A stretch of DNA of 64,000 bases, taken from contig NW_026262734.1 in the NCBI RefSeq assembly GCF_021869535.1, forward strand, positions 77,376,339 through 77,440,338, in the 5' to 3' direction. The stretch comes from Mytilus californianus. Taxonomy: Eukaryota > Mollusca > Bivalvia > Mytilida > Mytilidae. The notes under the pieces were generated by a model that was not told the origin of the DNA, made no database searches, and saw nothing but the letters and a program-made list of their open reading frames with translations. Each line of letters begins with the position of its first letter. Positions within the stretch are counted from its first letter, which is position 1. The position numbers and the translations under genes are program-made. Shown piece after piece: positions 1-10,566 of this stretch.

Positions 1-244
1 GAACGTTTTGTTAAACGGACTCAGAACACTATGTTCCAAATGTCTTCGTATTACAATACTTAAAAATCCTGTCAAAATTCCATAACTCCCGTACAAAATA
101 TTAAACCAAACTGACGAAATAACACGGCCGAGACAATAAGACGACAAATAAGTTTACCTAGTATGGAAATTTAAATCAGACGGTATCTGAGTATTGACGT
201 GTATTAGACGGAAGGACATACCAGTATCATTGCGCAGGGGACAA

Positions 245-450
245 TTATTTCATAACCTTGGATTTTACTAGTGAATTTTCCGACGTTATATCAGCAGGTA
301 TCTCATACAATGTTGTTGACTGGTAATGATGAGTTTCATGCTGTGAATTCTCCAGTTCGACGTAAACATTAGGAATACTGTTATACATTTCAATTGAATA
401 TTTCTGTCCGAATCATCTGTTGATACGTCCAATGAGGAAATGGCGTTAGG
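245..450 (-). pseudogene. Possible cytoplasmic-tail exon of copy D
   Basis: Read on the minus strand, one frame gives an acidic stretch beginning YDPNAISSLDVS, which recalls the DPNEHEYED start of the gene B tail. Another frame then continues NVYVELENSQ ... TTLYEIPADI and stops at TAA (245-247). The tyrosines sit in YxxL-like and YEIP contexts. No single frame covers both halves, so either a one-base frameshift separates them or only the second half is a real exon with an acceptor near 390. Position (downstream of the TM exon) and composition suggest a tail; similarity to gene B is weak. Confidence 0.4.
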
Positions 451-705
451 ATCATAATTTCTCCATGTTACTTAATTTATTCGATCTATCATCAATTACT
501 TCGTACTGTCACTCATTCTGTATTTCGAGAGGAGGATTGTTCTCCCTTAAAAATATGAATGTAACACAATATTGAAATGTGTTTTCGTGTTTTATGGACA
601 ATAAATAAATGTAAAACACGGTGACAACATATGAATATATTGTATGTATTTGTTGAGCTGATTGAAACCGACATTTCTCTCAATATGTAATACATATATA
701 ATGTT

Positions 706-1859
706 ACTATTAGAGATTAACGGAGAGTCTCGGTTCCGACTGTTGACTCCGACTTTGACAGCAAATATTACAGGGATCGTCTCTAAAGTTAATTTAGCGG
801 CGTACTTGATTCATAATGAGTCCATAAACGGAGCATACTATCGCTCTACCGACAAGAAGAATGAAAATTGAATCAATAGTTTTTGTAACAGCACATTTCA
901 ATCGGATATGACGTTAAACTCATACACATGTACATGAAGCCAAATACGTTATTTTGAAGGATTTTTTTCCTGCATCTATAATGCCATTGTTATACATAAA
1001 TGTATATATATATATATGTACATAAACATATCCTGTTATGTGGCTTCGGTCATATCCATCATACCATGTTCTCTCGTTGATTTTCAATGTGTAAGTGTTG
1101 CCACAATTCAAGCGGAAATTAATGCATGTATGCCAATATTTCAAAGGGCCTTGGAGTCGATCGTGCAGTGGCTTGCTGTGAACGAATGGAGAGGAAAATT
1201 TGGGTATTTGGCGTAAACTCCCGTAGAGATTTATACGCCACAAATTGAGCCGCAAGAGCTGTATTTTTCAGGTGATCGTCACTATCACGTCATACATACG
1301 CAAGTAATAGTTGACAACGAGGGAAACATTTGCTATGTCGAAGGCGGATGTTTAGTCCCCCAAAATGATGCGCAGCAGTATAGGATGATGAGAAAGATTG
1401 GACCCGATGCACCGCTAGATTTTCCAGAAGAATGTGTGCTGTTATGAGATAAAATTTATCCAAATCGGCATCTCGTCATTACGCCATTTACGCGACAGCA
1501 AATCAACAGAAAACCTGATCACCAGAAATGCAAGAGTCAAACATCTTATAGAATAATTGCAGAATATAGAATTCTTGTCGATCATGCCATGGGTTACCTT
1601 AAAATTATAAAGTGATGTCATCCAAGACAAAAACTCAGACAAATTGTGGCGACTTGTGCAGGATTTGAAAACAGAAGGCAAACCTTATTTGATTAAATAA
1701 ATCGTGGTGTAAAATCTTGTTTAACTGCCATTTGCAAATTTTATCTTGAAAAGCTAATTATTTAGTACTTCTTTTTATTTTGAGACGACCCCCCTTCAAT
1801 TAACGTGTCAGAGTCGGTGACAGTCGGTACCGAGACTTTCCGTAAATGTCTAGTGATAG
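706..1859 (+). mobile_element. Degenerate PIF/Harbinger-type DNA transposon
   Basis: The ends are imperfect terminal inverted repeats of about 55 bp. The left end near 706-760 carries GAGAGTCTCGGTTCCGACTG, and the reverse complement of the right end (1806-1859) carries GGAAAGTCTCGGTACCGACTG-like sequence. The flanks include TTA on both sides, the usual target of this superfamily, although the exact ends are blurred. Between them lies a broken transposase reading rightward. The element sits between the TM exon and the possible tail exon of copy D, so it probably inserted into an intron. Confidence 0.65.
1028..1700 (+). pseudogene. Harbinger (DDE_Tnp_4 / HARBI1-like) transposase relic
   Basis: One frame carries a recognisable C-terminal half of a Harbinger transposase. 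In order it shows AEINACMPIFQRALESIVQW (about 1110-1170), a stop at 1214-1216, FSGDRHYHVIHTQVIVDNEG (about 1267-1326), NDAQQYRMM, DKIYPNRHLVITPFTRQQ and, near the end, AEYRILVDHAMGYLK followed by CHPRQKLRQIV. These match the order of conserved blocks in DDE_Tnp_4 proteins: ELYFSG.H.YH, VD..GNI, G..NDAQ, D..YP, R..VEHAIGYLK and WRHPR. Three in-frame stops (1214-1216, the TGA near 1444 where the family has glycine of a GDK block, and the TGA near 1613) make it inactive. The N-terminal part with the first catalytic Asp is not visible. Confidence 0.75.
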
Positions 1860-1864
1860 CATTA

Positions 1865-3230
1865 GAACCGTTTAAATAAATCTTAATTGCTTCACAAACG
1901 TCATGTTGTTATCATTTGAAACCTTTTTCATGTTTTATCAATATCATGTTCCGTCTTGTTATACCTTTATGTCTGGATTTGATTTTGCAAAACACATACT
2001 AGTACTAATCTTTGATTACCGTTGTTATTATTAGGCATAACTATGATAATACCTTCAATGTCTGTTGACACTTCATTGTAAACACTTCAGTTATGAACAG
2101 AATACAGATTTTTAATCGAATTAGGAATTGAAAACCAACTAATCAAACAATAACAGCGAAAATGTAAGAAGATACTAACAGGAGTTGGCTGATGAAAAGC
2201 CATAGCGAAAGGACAGTACTATAATTAAAGATAAAAACATCAAGTGTATTCTAATAAAACGTAAGGCTACTGAAAATGTATTAGTAATTACGAAGACATG
2301 TTAAAAATGAAAACAATGCGTTCCAAATTTCATGCGTCCGACTCGCTTTCGCAAAATTGACACATTTTCTTGCAATGGAATGAATTTTTGGTAAGAATCG
2401 TGTAACTATTTCAGATAAAAAATGCTATTATAGTTCCGAAGTAGTGGACTTCAGAGTTGAGTTGTTTGTGCCCTTTGTTAATCATTTTTTTTATTTGCCA
2501 AAACATCGTGTATTTTAAAGGTCACGAGTACTATACGTTGAAAGAACATTTCAACAAATATTTGGGGGTCCGAACATGGCCTGTTACAAATAAAAACCAT
2601 AGAGACTTATAAACAGGTACTAATAAACTATATAGCCGTTGAAAGGTACATATTATTTCAGAAATGCATGTAAACGACAACGGAATATAAATCACGATCG
2701 ACACACTTTGAAGAACCTTCCTATTTATTTGAATTTATTAATAATCAGATCGATCTTGTCTCGAATTTTCAAAATACATTTGAACTGATGACATATCGGT
2801 ACAAACCAACCATTATTGTTTTAGTTCAACGATCTCACCTTGCATGTTCAGGTTCAGCAATTACATTCATATCCAGATTTCCTGTCAGAGAGAAACATTT
2901 TTATTTGGATAATGTAACAAATAAAGGGATTTGTTCAGTCTTTTCCGGCATGGTAAATAGTTAGCATACATATTGTTTTTTAAATGTGTTGTCTATGGCA
3001 CTTTTAGAAGAGCAACTTTCATTTCCTTACATATCAATATATGTATAATTTATATATACCATTTAAACTTTTTTTTGCTTCTTTCAACAAAGGACAAAAG
3101 ACTTATATAAAACTACCGATAATATATCCACCAATCAATACGAAAGATGAATGGTTAATTGTATCGCTGTTTACGTTCAGTGGCATATATTACACGCATA
3201 TCAGGAAAATCGCATGTTGATAGGATAAAT
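1865..3230. other. No gene seen
   Basis: AT-rich sequence in the position of a copy D intron. I see no exon with a convincing acceptor and donor, no clear repeat unit and no RNA gene. Confidence 0.5.
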
Positions 3231-3270
3231 CTTAACCCGCGTTTGTATTCAAATACAGATGACAACTCAC

Positions 3271-3386
3271 CTTTTCTCCGGAGGAGTTTCTGATCATGAT
3301 TATTGCTACAGAAAGAGCTATAATCAGAGATGTTGCACTACTGATTGATATGTAGATATATAAGTCTTTTAAAGCTATGTAATTTT
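3271..3386 (-). pseudogene. Transmembrane exon of copy D
   Basis: On the minus strand an ATTTTCAG acceptor precedes, and an AAAAG|GTGAGT donor follows, a 116-nt open segment. It encodes a short lead (NYIALKD) and then a hydrophobic run LYIYISISSATSLIIALSVA followed by IIMIRNSSGEK, a single-pass helix with basic residues on the cytoplasmic side. It plays the part of the 105-nt TM exons of genes B and C but is 11 nt longer. It enters in phase 1 and leaves in phase 0, unlike theirs, so a small indel or donor shift is likely. Confidence 0.65.
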
Positions 3387-3919
3387 CTGAAAATATTGAA
3401 TATATATATGCAGGTAATAAATATATACAAGCTACCTCTATCGAATAAACGTTCTGAATGTGACAGTTTATTTTCAAGTGCCTTCTATTAGACGTGTTAG
3501 GAAAGTCAATACGATTTTGACGCTGATGTTAAATACCAATACCACTACAGGTTATAGTGGGGACCATCTCAAAAACCACAGATAATCATTCATTATAGTT
3601 ACCTGTATGGGTTTGTTTGATAATACTGAGATGATATTTAAACCATAAAATAGTAACACACGTACGAGGATCCAGCAAAACAACACGATCATTATTCTTA
3701 AAATTGCATTGTTTCATAGTAGTGAGTAGTAAGTTTAAGATTGGTGTTCCCCCATTTCTTTAATATTATTTTGTTGAACGACTACATGGAAAATCTACAA
3801 AGTGATAAAAATAAATGAATAAAAAAACCCACAGGATTCAAATCACATTCGAATCCGATTTTTTACTCTACATCCGTCTTTGTTCAAAACGTTCGTTCAT
3901 TTGAAATTTATTCAGAATA

Positions 3920-4075
3920 TACTTGTCATGTCGGGGCCTTTCTTAGCTTTTGTGCGGAATGAGTTTTGCTCCATGTTGGGGGTCATAGGGTGACCTATAG
4001 TTTCAAACATTTACGTCAGTTGGTCTCTGGAAAATAGTTGTCTATTTTGGCAATCATACCACATCTCCTTTTTTT
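3920..4075 (-). repeat. SINE-like dispersed repeat, antisense, diverged
   Basis: The end reads TTGTCTATTTTGGCAATCATACCACATC-like sequence, preceded by the GGGGCCTTT..TAGCT...GGTGACCTATAG blocks. The same blocks recur in this order near 26745, 31035, 37640 and 40850 and, inverted, near 25890, 41510 and 47010. I recognise it as a very common mussel repeat family; that identification is from memory. Confidence 0.6.
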
Positions 4076-4879
4076 ATATCATTTTCTAGAATAGAGAAAA
4101 AGTATAACTCAGTAGCGTAAAATTCTAAAAATAAATCAAACTAGAAATTAGTGTACTTGACAATTAAAAACAAAATGAAACAAAAGCGTTCTCAATGTGT
4201 TATCTTTATATTTTTATTTTACCTAGAAAGGTCAATGGCAATTTAATGTAATGTTGAAAAGCGAAAATACCTATAAAACGTTAAAATGTGTGAATTGATT
4301 ATTCTTATTCACTTTTTACTTGACATTTTCTTTCTATCAACTTTTATCAGTTAGTTTTTCGGAAAAGAGAGGTTATCAAATTAATTTTTAAAAGATTACA
4401 ACGTTTGGACATTATCAAGCATGTTAGAATAACGTTTCGTTGAAGGGTCGGAAGTTGCTTTTTTTTCTTGTTATCACGGTTTCCTCCACCAACAAAACAG
4501 AACACCACGATTAAATTGAGATATTGTTGAAAGTGACGTTAAACTTTCATATGGAGAAGTTAATTTTATTATCTTTGGGTCAGGACGATATTTTGAAAAT
4601 GGAATATTTATTTTAACCTCTTGCAAAACAAAGTCTGCTCAATTATATATCGGGTATTTTTTTTTAGATTTCCTTCATTTTGTTTTGCCAAATATTCACT
4701 ATACATTCCGCTTTCTAAATTGGACGGTATATAGTGATGGGTGAATGGGTCCATCCGTTCGTTCTCTCGTCCCTCTGCCCATGCATTGCATTCATAACCA
4801 GATAGTAGTAGACAAAACGAAACAGGAATAGCTCGTGAAAAGTGGTTTTCTTGAACATGAAAACGATGCGCAGCAAGAC

Positions 4880-5290
4880 AACCATCTTCTGTAGCCCCCT
4901 GCTTCTTAAAGTTTTATATAGAAATAGCCTGTAGCCACCAGTTTATATAATTTTATATAGAAATAACCCGTGTGTCCGCCTATAGCCCTTTCTTTCTTAA
5001 ACTTTTATATAAAAATTACTTGTGTTCGCCTGTAGCCCCCTGTTTCTGTAATTTTATATAGAAATCACACTGTGTCCACATTTGTCCGCCTGTAGCCCCT
5101 GTTTCTTTAAGTTTTATATAAGAAATAATACTGTGTCCAGCTGTGTTCACCTGTAGCCACCATTTTCTATATTTTTTACATAGAAATAGCACTGTGTCCA
5201 GCTGTGTCCACCTGTATCCTTTGTTTCTTTAAGTTTTGTATAGGAAATAGCACTGTATCCACTTGTGTCCACTATCTAATTAAGTTTTGT
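4880..5290. repeat. Minisatellite, about seven units of 55-75 bp
   Basis: Units alternate a CTGTGTCCACCTGTAGCC-type block with TTTCTTTAAGTTTTATATAG and AAATAGCA. At least seven diverged copies follow in the same direction with variable unit length. It lies inside the inverted-repeat element. No coding role is visible. Confidence 0.75.
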
Positions 5291-5782
5291 ATATCGATAT
5301 AACGTTGTGTTCAGATTAGTACTGATTTGTATAAGCCACACATACGTGTCCCTGTATCCCCGGACACAAAATGCATGCTACCTATATTTTGCAACGAAAA
5401 TAGGACATATCTATTGTGCAGAGACAAACTGAGTTATTTAACTATTAAACATATTCTAATCATATCACTTAATGCATATATTTGGACTCGTGACCGTAAA
5501 ATCCGTCATTCCTATTCTTGACTCTTACATATATTTTTGTTAAGTTTTGTTTTGCACTCCTAAATCAAACAAATACAAATGAATGTATGAAGATCTACGT
5601 AAGGCCAATGCACGTCTTAAAATTTGGAGTCGACGTTAACCGTTACCTTCATGTTGTATCAAACACACCACAAAGCTAAACTATACTACACTTAAATCTT
5701 GTATCGGTATTGGTATTTAACATCAGCGCAGTATTCAAATCCCTTTCCTAACACGTCTATTTGAATTTGTCAAGACGAAATC

Positions 5783-5992
5783 ACTTCGATAGCCTGCATG
5801 TTGAAATATTCTTCTGATAACATATTAAGGATACGTTTGCAATTTTGATAGTTGATGAATTGTTTTGCTGGATATGTGTATCATTGATATACAACTTCAC
5901 TTCAAATGGTAGGGAGCTTGTGAAAAAGTAAACAGACAATATCCATGTTTGTCCCTCTATAGTCATGTCCATTTTGGATAGAACCGGTCTAC
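5783..5992 (-). pseudogene. Ig4 exon of copy D, truncated
   Basis: A TTTTTTAG acceptor (minus strand) leads in phase 1 into GRPVLSKMDMTIEGQTW, ILSVYFFTSS and KLYINDTHIQ. This parallels the start of the gene B fourth domain (GPPRITDTGHWWEKQNIW, MTVDFYSV). As in gene B, the B-strand position that normally holds cysteine is not cysteine. The frame stops at TGA (5781-5783) before any F-strand YxC motif, and the sequence beyond belongs to the inverted-repeat element, so the second half of the domain is lost. Confidence 0.65.
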
Positions 5993-6452
5993 CTAAAAAA
6001 ATGAAAACATGATAACAAGATAACATATTACAGAGTCTAAGGACCATGAATAAATAAAGGAAAGACGTAAAATTGTACTTTATAAAAAGAAGGAATACGG
6101 AGGAATAAACTGCCCTTGTGAAATCTATGATTTATTCACATTAACAATCGCGAAAGTAACCTACTTTACGCAGATATCTTTACAGAACACATTTAAACAA
6201 TTTATGAAAACGACCATTGTGGTGTGTTGTTATTTTGTACATATTAATGAATTTGTGAAAACAGTAAAATTTTGGAAAAAAGTACTCATCATAAAGAAGA
6301 TATTCCTTTGGTGCGTGTAGCCTTGGTGAAGTTGTCCCATGTTTTCAAAGTTTTGATATTTGAGATGTTGAATACATGACTGATAAATCGTTGGAGGACA
6401 ACTTGTCTGGTAATGCAAATGCACGTGTAAAATAGATAACAAACACGTTTAC

Positions 6453-6739
6453 CATAAACAACCACAACTGATGACGCAGTGACTTCCGTTTATGTTATTC
6501 CGTCTGATTGTATGTTCAAGAACAAACATACTCCCCGGCATCCTGGAAATCACAATATCTGATTTTCCATTAAACCCACGAGGAATCAGGTCCAGAATAA
6601 AAACGTATGAAAACATTGTTTCTGTAATGCCTCCAGCTGTTTTGTCATAAGTTAGTGTCGGTATTATTGGTGCTACAAGTAAGACTTATATCATTTGAGG
6701 TATTACATGGTACCATTGAGTCAACAATAACATCAGGTT
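6453..6739 (-). pseudogene. Ig3 exon of copy D, with stops and frameshift
   Basis: After a CTTTCAG acceptor the exon reads EPDVIVDSMVPCNTSNDISL then TCST, and later YCDFQDAGEYVCS. These align with gene B Ig3 (SNAYCSASTRVNLVC and FCDYREEGDYIC), including the extra cysteine pair. Three in-frame stops (after NTDTNL, after SSWV and after YVCS) and a change of frame around GFNGKS break it. The donor TATG|GTAAAC fits the gene B exon end (TASSVVV here, SASSFVR there). Length is 287 nt against 300 nt in gene B, not a multiple-of-three difference. Confidence 0.7.
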
Positions 6740-7089
6740 CTGAAAGATACATTTAAGAAAAAGTAAATTATAATTTATTGTAGTATCAAACTCAAGCTGT
6801 GCTAACCGTTGATAGGAGTATCACTTACGTTTTTTTTTTTATAAAATTCTCTTGAAATTCCTTCAAATACAAATCCACGTTTGTCCAAAGTATTTCAAAT
6901 TATAATGTATGAATCTTATAAAAAAAGTGTAGAAATATTTCAGTATTGAATTAAAGACCCAGTCGACAAATATTAAAGCCTTAGACATCTTTAAAATAGA
7001 GTTATTTGCCCTCCGAACAATTTTTACACAAACTGGTGTTTTTTTTTTCTTTCTTGAAAAATGAAATACACCAAGTACTTGATAATTAC

Positions 7090-7371
7090 CATACACATTT
7101 AGTATGATGATGATTTCTACACTTCCCTCACTTTTTCTAGCAAGAGATTTATACTCATCAATGTGACTTTTCAATGTTGGAAAAATTGTAAAAGTTACTG
7201 TAAATTGTCCACTGAATTACTCACCTATCCAGATACCGAGTTTATCTCCTGATGACATCCATGAAAAAGTAGAAGGTGGATAAGAGTCACCATGAAGTGA
7301 TACATTAATAATTTTACCGACTTCTGACAGAAATCTGAATCGACGGTGGTCATTAGAGGATGATGGTTTTC
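7090..7371 (-). pseudogene. Ig2 exon of copy D, single in-frame stop
   Basis: The exon keeps acceptor, donor (TATG|GTAATT), phase 1-1 and a length of 282 nt. It encodes KPSSSNDHRRFRFL, FSWMSSGDKLGIWI and, after the stop, HIDEYKSLARKSEGSVEI. This parallels gene B Ig2 (KPKTLSNIRFFKF, ISWTQNIGGGRLGVW, HFGQHRIKVRNDAGSIDL). As in gene B there are no cysteines at the B and F strands. The only visible lesion is TAA at 7217-7219. It lies inside a consensus-like donor, G|GTGAGTAA, which would also leave phase 1. Confidence 0.7.
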
Positions 7372-7483
7372 CTGTACAGTAAAGCAAAGGGTATCTTTAT
7401 AATACGAATGATGTGTTAAAAGTCAAGTAACATTTCTATACTTTCATGAAAAATTTAGATTTTTAGCTTTAATCGTTAGTCTG

Positions 7484-7720
7484 AAAAATGTACGGATACC
7501 ACCATGAGTTGGTTGACTGTCATGGAATATCTGTTTCACAGATGACGACGAATATCTTTCGCTTCTCTTTTACATTGAAATGTGTTGTTTTCTTTCGTGT
7601 AAATTTCAGTCCAGGACTTCAACTTCATGCCGATATTTTTCCTTTAAGTTGGGATAGCCAAACAAAAATTGTCACAAATCACCAGAGCAGTATTGGTATT
7701 TGCGATTTTGGATAGGAAAA
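7484..7720 (+). repeat. Retroelement 3' fragment (RT C-terminus and tail)
   Basis: The first bases translate to YGYHHELVDCHGISVSQMTT, the conserved C-terminal block (YGRHHELVDRYGISVSQMT type) of the reverse-transcriptase family whose relic is at 21527-22290. The following sequence repeats, diverged, at 31738 and 57690. It lies in the intron between the Ig2 and Ig1 relics of copy D, opposite in strand. Confidence 0.6.
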
Positions 7721-7887
7721 CAAAGATTGCTATCTTAAACGAATACACTATGATGATATTGATAATAATAAGGAAAAAAAACAAAGATTTATAATAAGGC
7801 AAAATAAATTAAACCGTTTACAAAAATGTCGTCTTTTTTTTATATTAAGACAGGTTTAATTTAATTAAGATATGATAATAGGCTTAC

Positions 7888-8195
7888 GTAAAATTGTGAG
7901 CATAAAATCATCAGTCCTTTTACAACAGAGGCTCATCGATATAATCCATCATCCATTCTGCTAAGATTTTGTATTTGCAAGTTGTATTCGCCAAAATGAA
8001 GCATTTCCAATTATTCTTATTCGGTGTTGTCTTGGTAAATCTGTGTTTATTTGCAAATATCTTGTATAACTGACAAGATTTTCTGGACCGAACCATAGTG
8101 TACTGAATGGGTTGTGGACATATATGGACATGAAAGAGTAAAAGATTTTCCATTGTATCCTGTCAATGTGTTTAAGAGAAGTGAACTTAAAATTG
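7888..8195 (-). pseudogene. Ig1 (V-type) exon of copy D, frameshifted
   Basis: A CTTAG acceptor leads in phase 1 into AILSSLLLNTLTGYNGKSFT and then LSCPYMSTTHSV, like the B-strand region of gene B Ig1 (SSHLLVKQNSSIVITCPF). After a two-base shift comes LWFGPENLVSYTRY ... RIRIIGNAS (gene B: VWLGPGEDK ... RIRLIGNHS). After a further one-base shift comes GEYNLQIQNLSRMDDGLYR followed by TGA exactly where the F-strand cysteine (YxC) is expected. Length is 308 nt against 321 nt in gene B. Confidence 0.7.
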
Positions 8196-8199
8196 CTAA

Positions 8200-9095
8200 G
8201 AATTTAAAAGAAAATTATTACTTAAACCTATCAACAGCAGTCTTGGTTACAGTTTATTTGATTGCTATTACGAGGAAGCGTTCGATTTACAATTGCTTTC
8301 TCAACTGTTGTTTTTTTTTTTGTATATTAGGAAAACAATATGCTTACTTGTATTTGTGTCTCTTGTGGTGAAATACATATGCGTCGTGTTTTGTGGTTTT
8401 TTGTTATGTTTTAGTTGACTTTTTATCTTGTCATTTTTTTTATTTTACTTATAGTTTTGATTACATACTTTGTATCATCGCCCTTTTTTTACTAACATCA
8501 AAACCATTAAACAATTACTGATCCTTGATAGGTTTATTTTTCAACATAATTGTTATCTGTAAATGGTTATCATAATAGCTTACATTTAATGATTAACTAT
8601 CAGTGTTTATGTCAGTGTATCAAGATTTAAGTATACAATTTAGACTTATTTATAATTTTTCGTTTGGGCTTGTATTATATTTGCCTTCGGGTTTACATGA
8701 TCCGTTCATCCTATTTCGACTCTTCAAAATTCAAGAGTCTATCCTTAATTGTGGTTAATTATATGGCCTTCCAAATACCGTTTCGATTCCTAACATCACT
8801 GAAGAGACACTAATTGTCGAAATCCGGATATGGTGTACAATTTTTGTCACCTCATGTTTAGGGTATACCATCTTTTCCGCAAGTTTATTGTTTTCTGTTT
8901 GGTATAAAATTAATAATTAAGATCCATTTTGTTACATCTTGTGATCCGTTTATTTGGCAATCGCCAATGGCAGTCAGCAGGGTTTAAGAACATCCGTTGT
9001 TCGACCTGTTAGTCAAATGCGTTTTGTTTAAATATACTTTTTCACTTTTTTGGTCTTTTGGAAAATGTTGTTTGTGCTGTATTTAGATCCCTCTA
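8200..9095. other. No gene seen
   Basis: T-rich non-coding sequence upstream of the copy D Ig1 relic. I looked for a signal-peptide exon on the minus strand and did not find a convincing one. Confidence 0.5.
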
Positions 9096-9100
9096 CCAAG

Positions 9101-9295
9101 AAATTTGTTTACATGCACATGTATAAAAATTGTGATTTTTATCCAACGCAATTATAGTTTTGATGGTTGTTTTCAATTTAGACTAATTAAGATTTAAGTA
9201 TATATATACAAGTCTAAATTGAAAACAACGTTCAAACCTATGATTGCATTGGATAAAAACCGCAATTTTTATACGTGTGCATGCAAAACAAATTT
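9101..9295. mobile_element. Hairpin MITE, about 195 bp
   Basis: Two arms of roughly 80 bp are near-perfect inverted copies. The left arm runs AAATTTGTTTACATGCACAT to TTTTCAATTTAGACT, and the right arm from AGTCTAAATTGAAAAC to GTGCATGCAAAACAAATTT. A 25-bp AT-rich loop separates them. No coding sequence. I recognise the arm sequence as a common mussel MITE, from memory. Confidence 0.8.
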
Positions 9296-9299
9296 AATT

Positions 9300-9960
9300 A
9301 ATACAAATGTGCAATGAGGTACACTTAGTGATGCCACAATTATGAAAAAAAAGGACTGGGTTGTGGCAACGACAAATGGAACTGTTCGTTGTTCGTTGTT
9401 ATTTGTTTCATAGATATTACCAAGCATTCATACAAATCATGATTGACTCCATTAATCTTACATAGGAATGACTTCATCTTTATCATTCAAATCCTAGAAT
9501 AAAGGGGCTCATTGTTATTACATCTCTTTTTCACTGACATTATAATAGGAAATGCAACCCCATAAAAATAGTTTCATTGTGTAATTATGTACTCAATATG
9601 CAGGTGCTGTTTAAATTTTGCTAAATAGAAAGGGAAAGTTCACAATAGGAAGCATTAAGTTATCTCATTTTAAAGTTTGGTTATCAACCGGTCCTGTTAA
9701 TTTCTAAAGGTAGGTAAAGAAAGATCCTCAACTGAATCCATTGTATTCTTTCTTTCAAGTTGATCGTGATAGATGTGATCAATATAGTCACCAAATTATA
9801 TATTACTTAGTGGACATCATATTTATAGCAGGATTCATTTTCTCAAAAACTACTTTCAATGCATTTGTTAAAATGAAGTAAGATGTTACGAACTGTCCGA
9901 TACATTAAGGAAGCATTGTCTGTGTACAGTAAACAGATTTAAACTTAATTGGATAATTGT
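9300..9960. other. No gene seen
   Basis: AT-rich sequence without a supported exon, RNA gene or clear repeat. Confidence 0.5.
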
Positions 9961-9967
9961 CTTTCTC

Positions 9968-10398
9968 TAATTCTTTCACGATTTATCCTTTTCCTGACAT
10001 GTTCATTATTTTTTTTTTAATCAACGTGTGATTTGTTTGATCCCTATTCTTCATTGGTCAAAATTCGATTATGACATCAAAGTTTCTTGCTTTTCTCTAA
10101 ATTTTATGTTGTGACGTCATTAAAAAAGGCGATCATACATGATGACGTCACATAGAAAGAACACTTCTTTTTGCAGATCATTCGAAAAAAAGGAAATTAA
10201 TGTGTCTGCATAACGTTTAAAATCATTAGAGAAACAAATTCGACCACCAAATCTTGTGCAATACGATATTCATCCACTCTTGACAGTAAAATTTTAGATA
10301 TTTAAAACGCTTGGCAAGCCTCGCGTTTTAAATTTGAAAATTTAATTGTATTGAGTGATAAATATCGTATCACACTCGATACAGTGGTAGAATCTATA
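9968..10398 (-). mobile_element. Palindromic non-autonomous element, copy 1
   Basis: A 160-bp imperfect palindrome (10236-10396) has its centre at TTGGCAAGCCTCGCG and arms ending in GATACGATATTTATCCACTC-like sequence. It is attached to a 270-bp unique part with two TGACGTCA-type sites. The same arrangement occurs at 18620 and 54689, each time with the palindrome at one end, which defines a repeat family. No open frame. Confidence 0.75.
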
Positions 10399-10566
10399 TT
10401 ACTACATCTGCTTCCCAAACTTAAATATCCAAAGCTCAATATCTCACCTGGTAAATTATAAATGATAATAACTATCCTGACAAGGTCCATCGTGAGTATT
10501 GCCTGAAAATAAACAATTTTATAAATGTATTGCTTTGAAATATATCTTAAACTCATGTATGTGAAG

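Larger units (their letters stand above)
3489..5759. mobile_element. 2.27-kb inverted-repeat element interrupting copy D
   Basis: Both ends read inward from the same sequence: TAGACGTGTTAGGAAAG, then after a short variable stretch GCTGATGTTAAATACCAATACC. The left copy spans 3489-3550 and the right, inverted copy about 5695-5759. The right end lies about 20 bp past the stop that closes the truncated Ig4 exon of copy D, and the left end lies just upstream of the TM exon. No transposase frame is visible, so it would be non-autonomous. It contains a SINE fragment and a minisatellite. I could not define a clear target-site duplication; two independent inverted copies of one short repeat are the alternative. 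Confidence 0.5.
245..8195 (-). pseudogene. Decayed four-Ig-domain receptor, paralogue of gene B (copy D)
   Basis: On the minus strand this span holds, in the same order as gene B (42269-52659), relics of Ig1 (7888-8195), Ig2 (7090-7371), Ig3 (6453-6739), the first half of Ig4 (5783-5992), a TM exon (3271-3386) and a possible tail exon (245-450). The match is by short shared patterns and by exon size and phase: Ig2 is 282 nt here and 279 nt in gene B, both phase 1-1. Disruptions are visible in every Ig exon: frameshifts and a nonsense codon at the F-strand cysteine in Ig1, an in-frame TAA in Ig2, several stops and a length change in Ig3, and truncation of Ig4 beside an inverted-repeat element. 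I did not find a signal-peptide exon. The relic is unprocessed (introns kept), so it arose by gene duplication rather than retrotransposition. An RNA could still be made; a full receptor could not. Confidence 0.75.
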
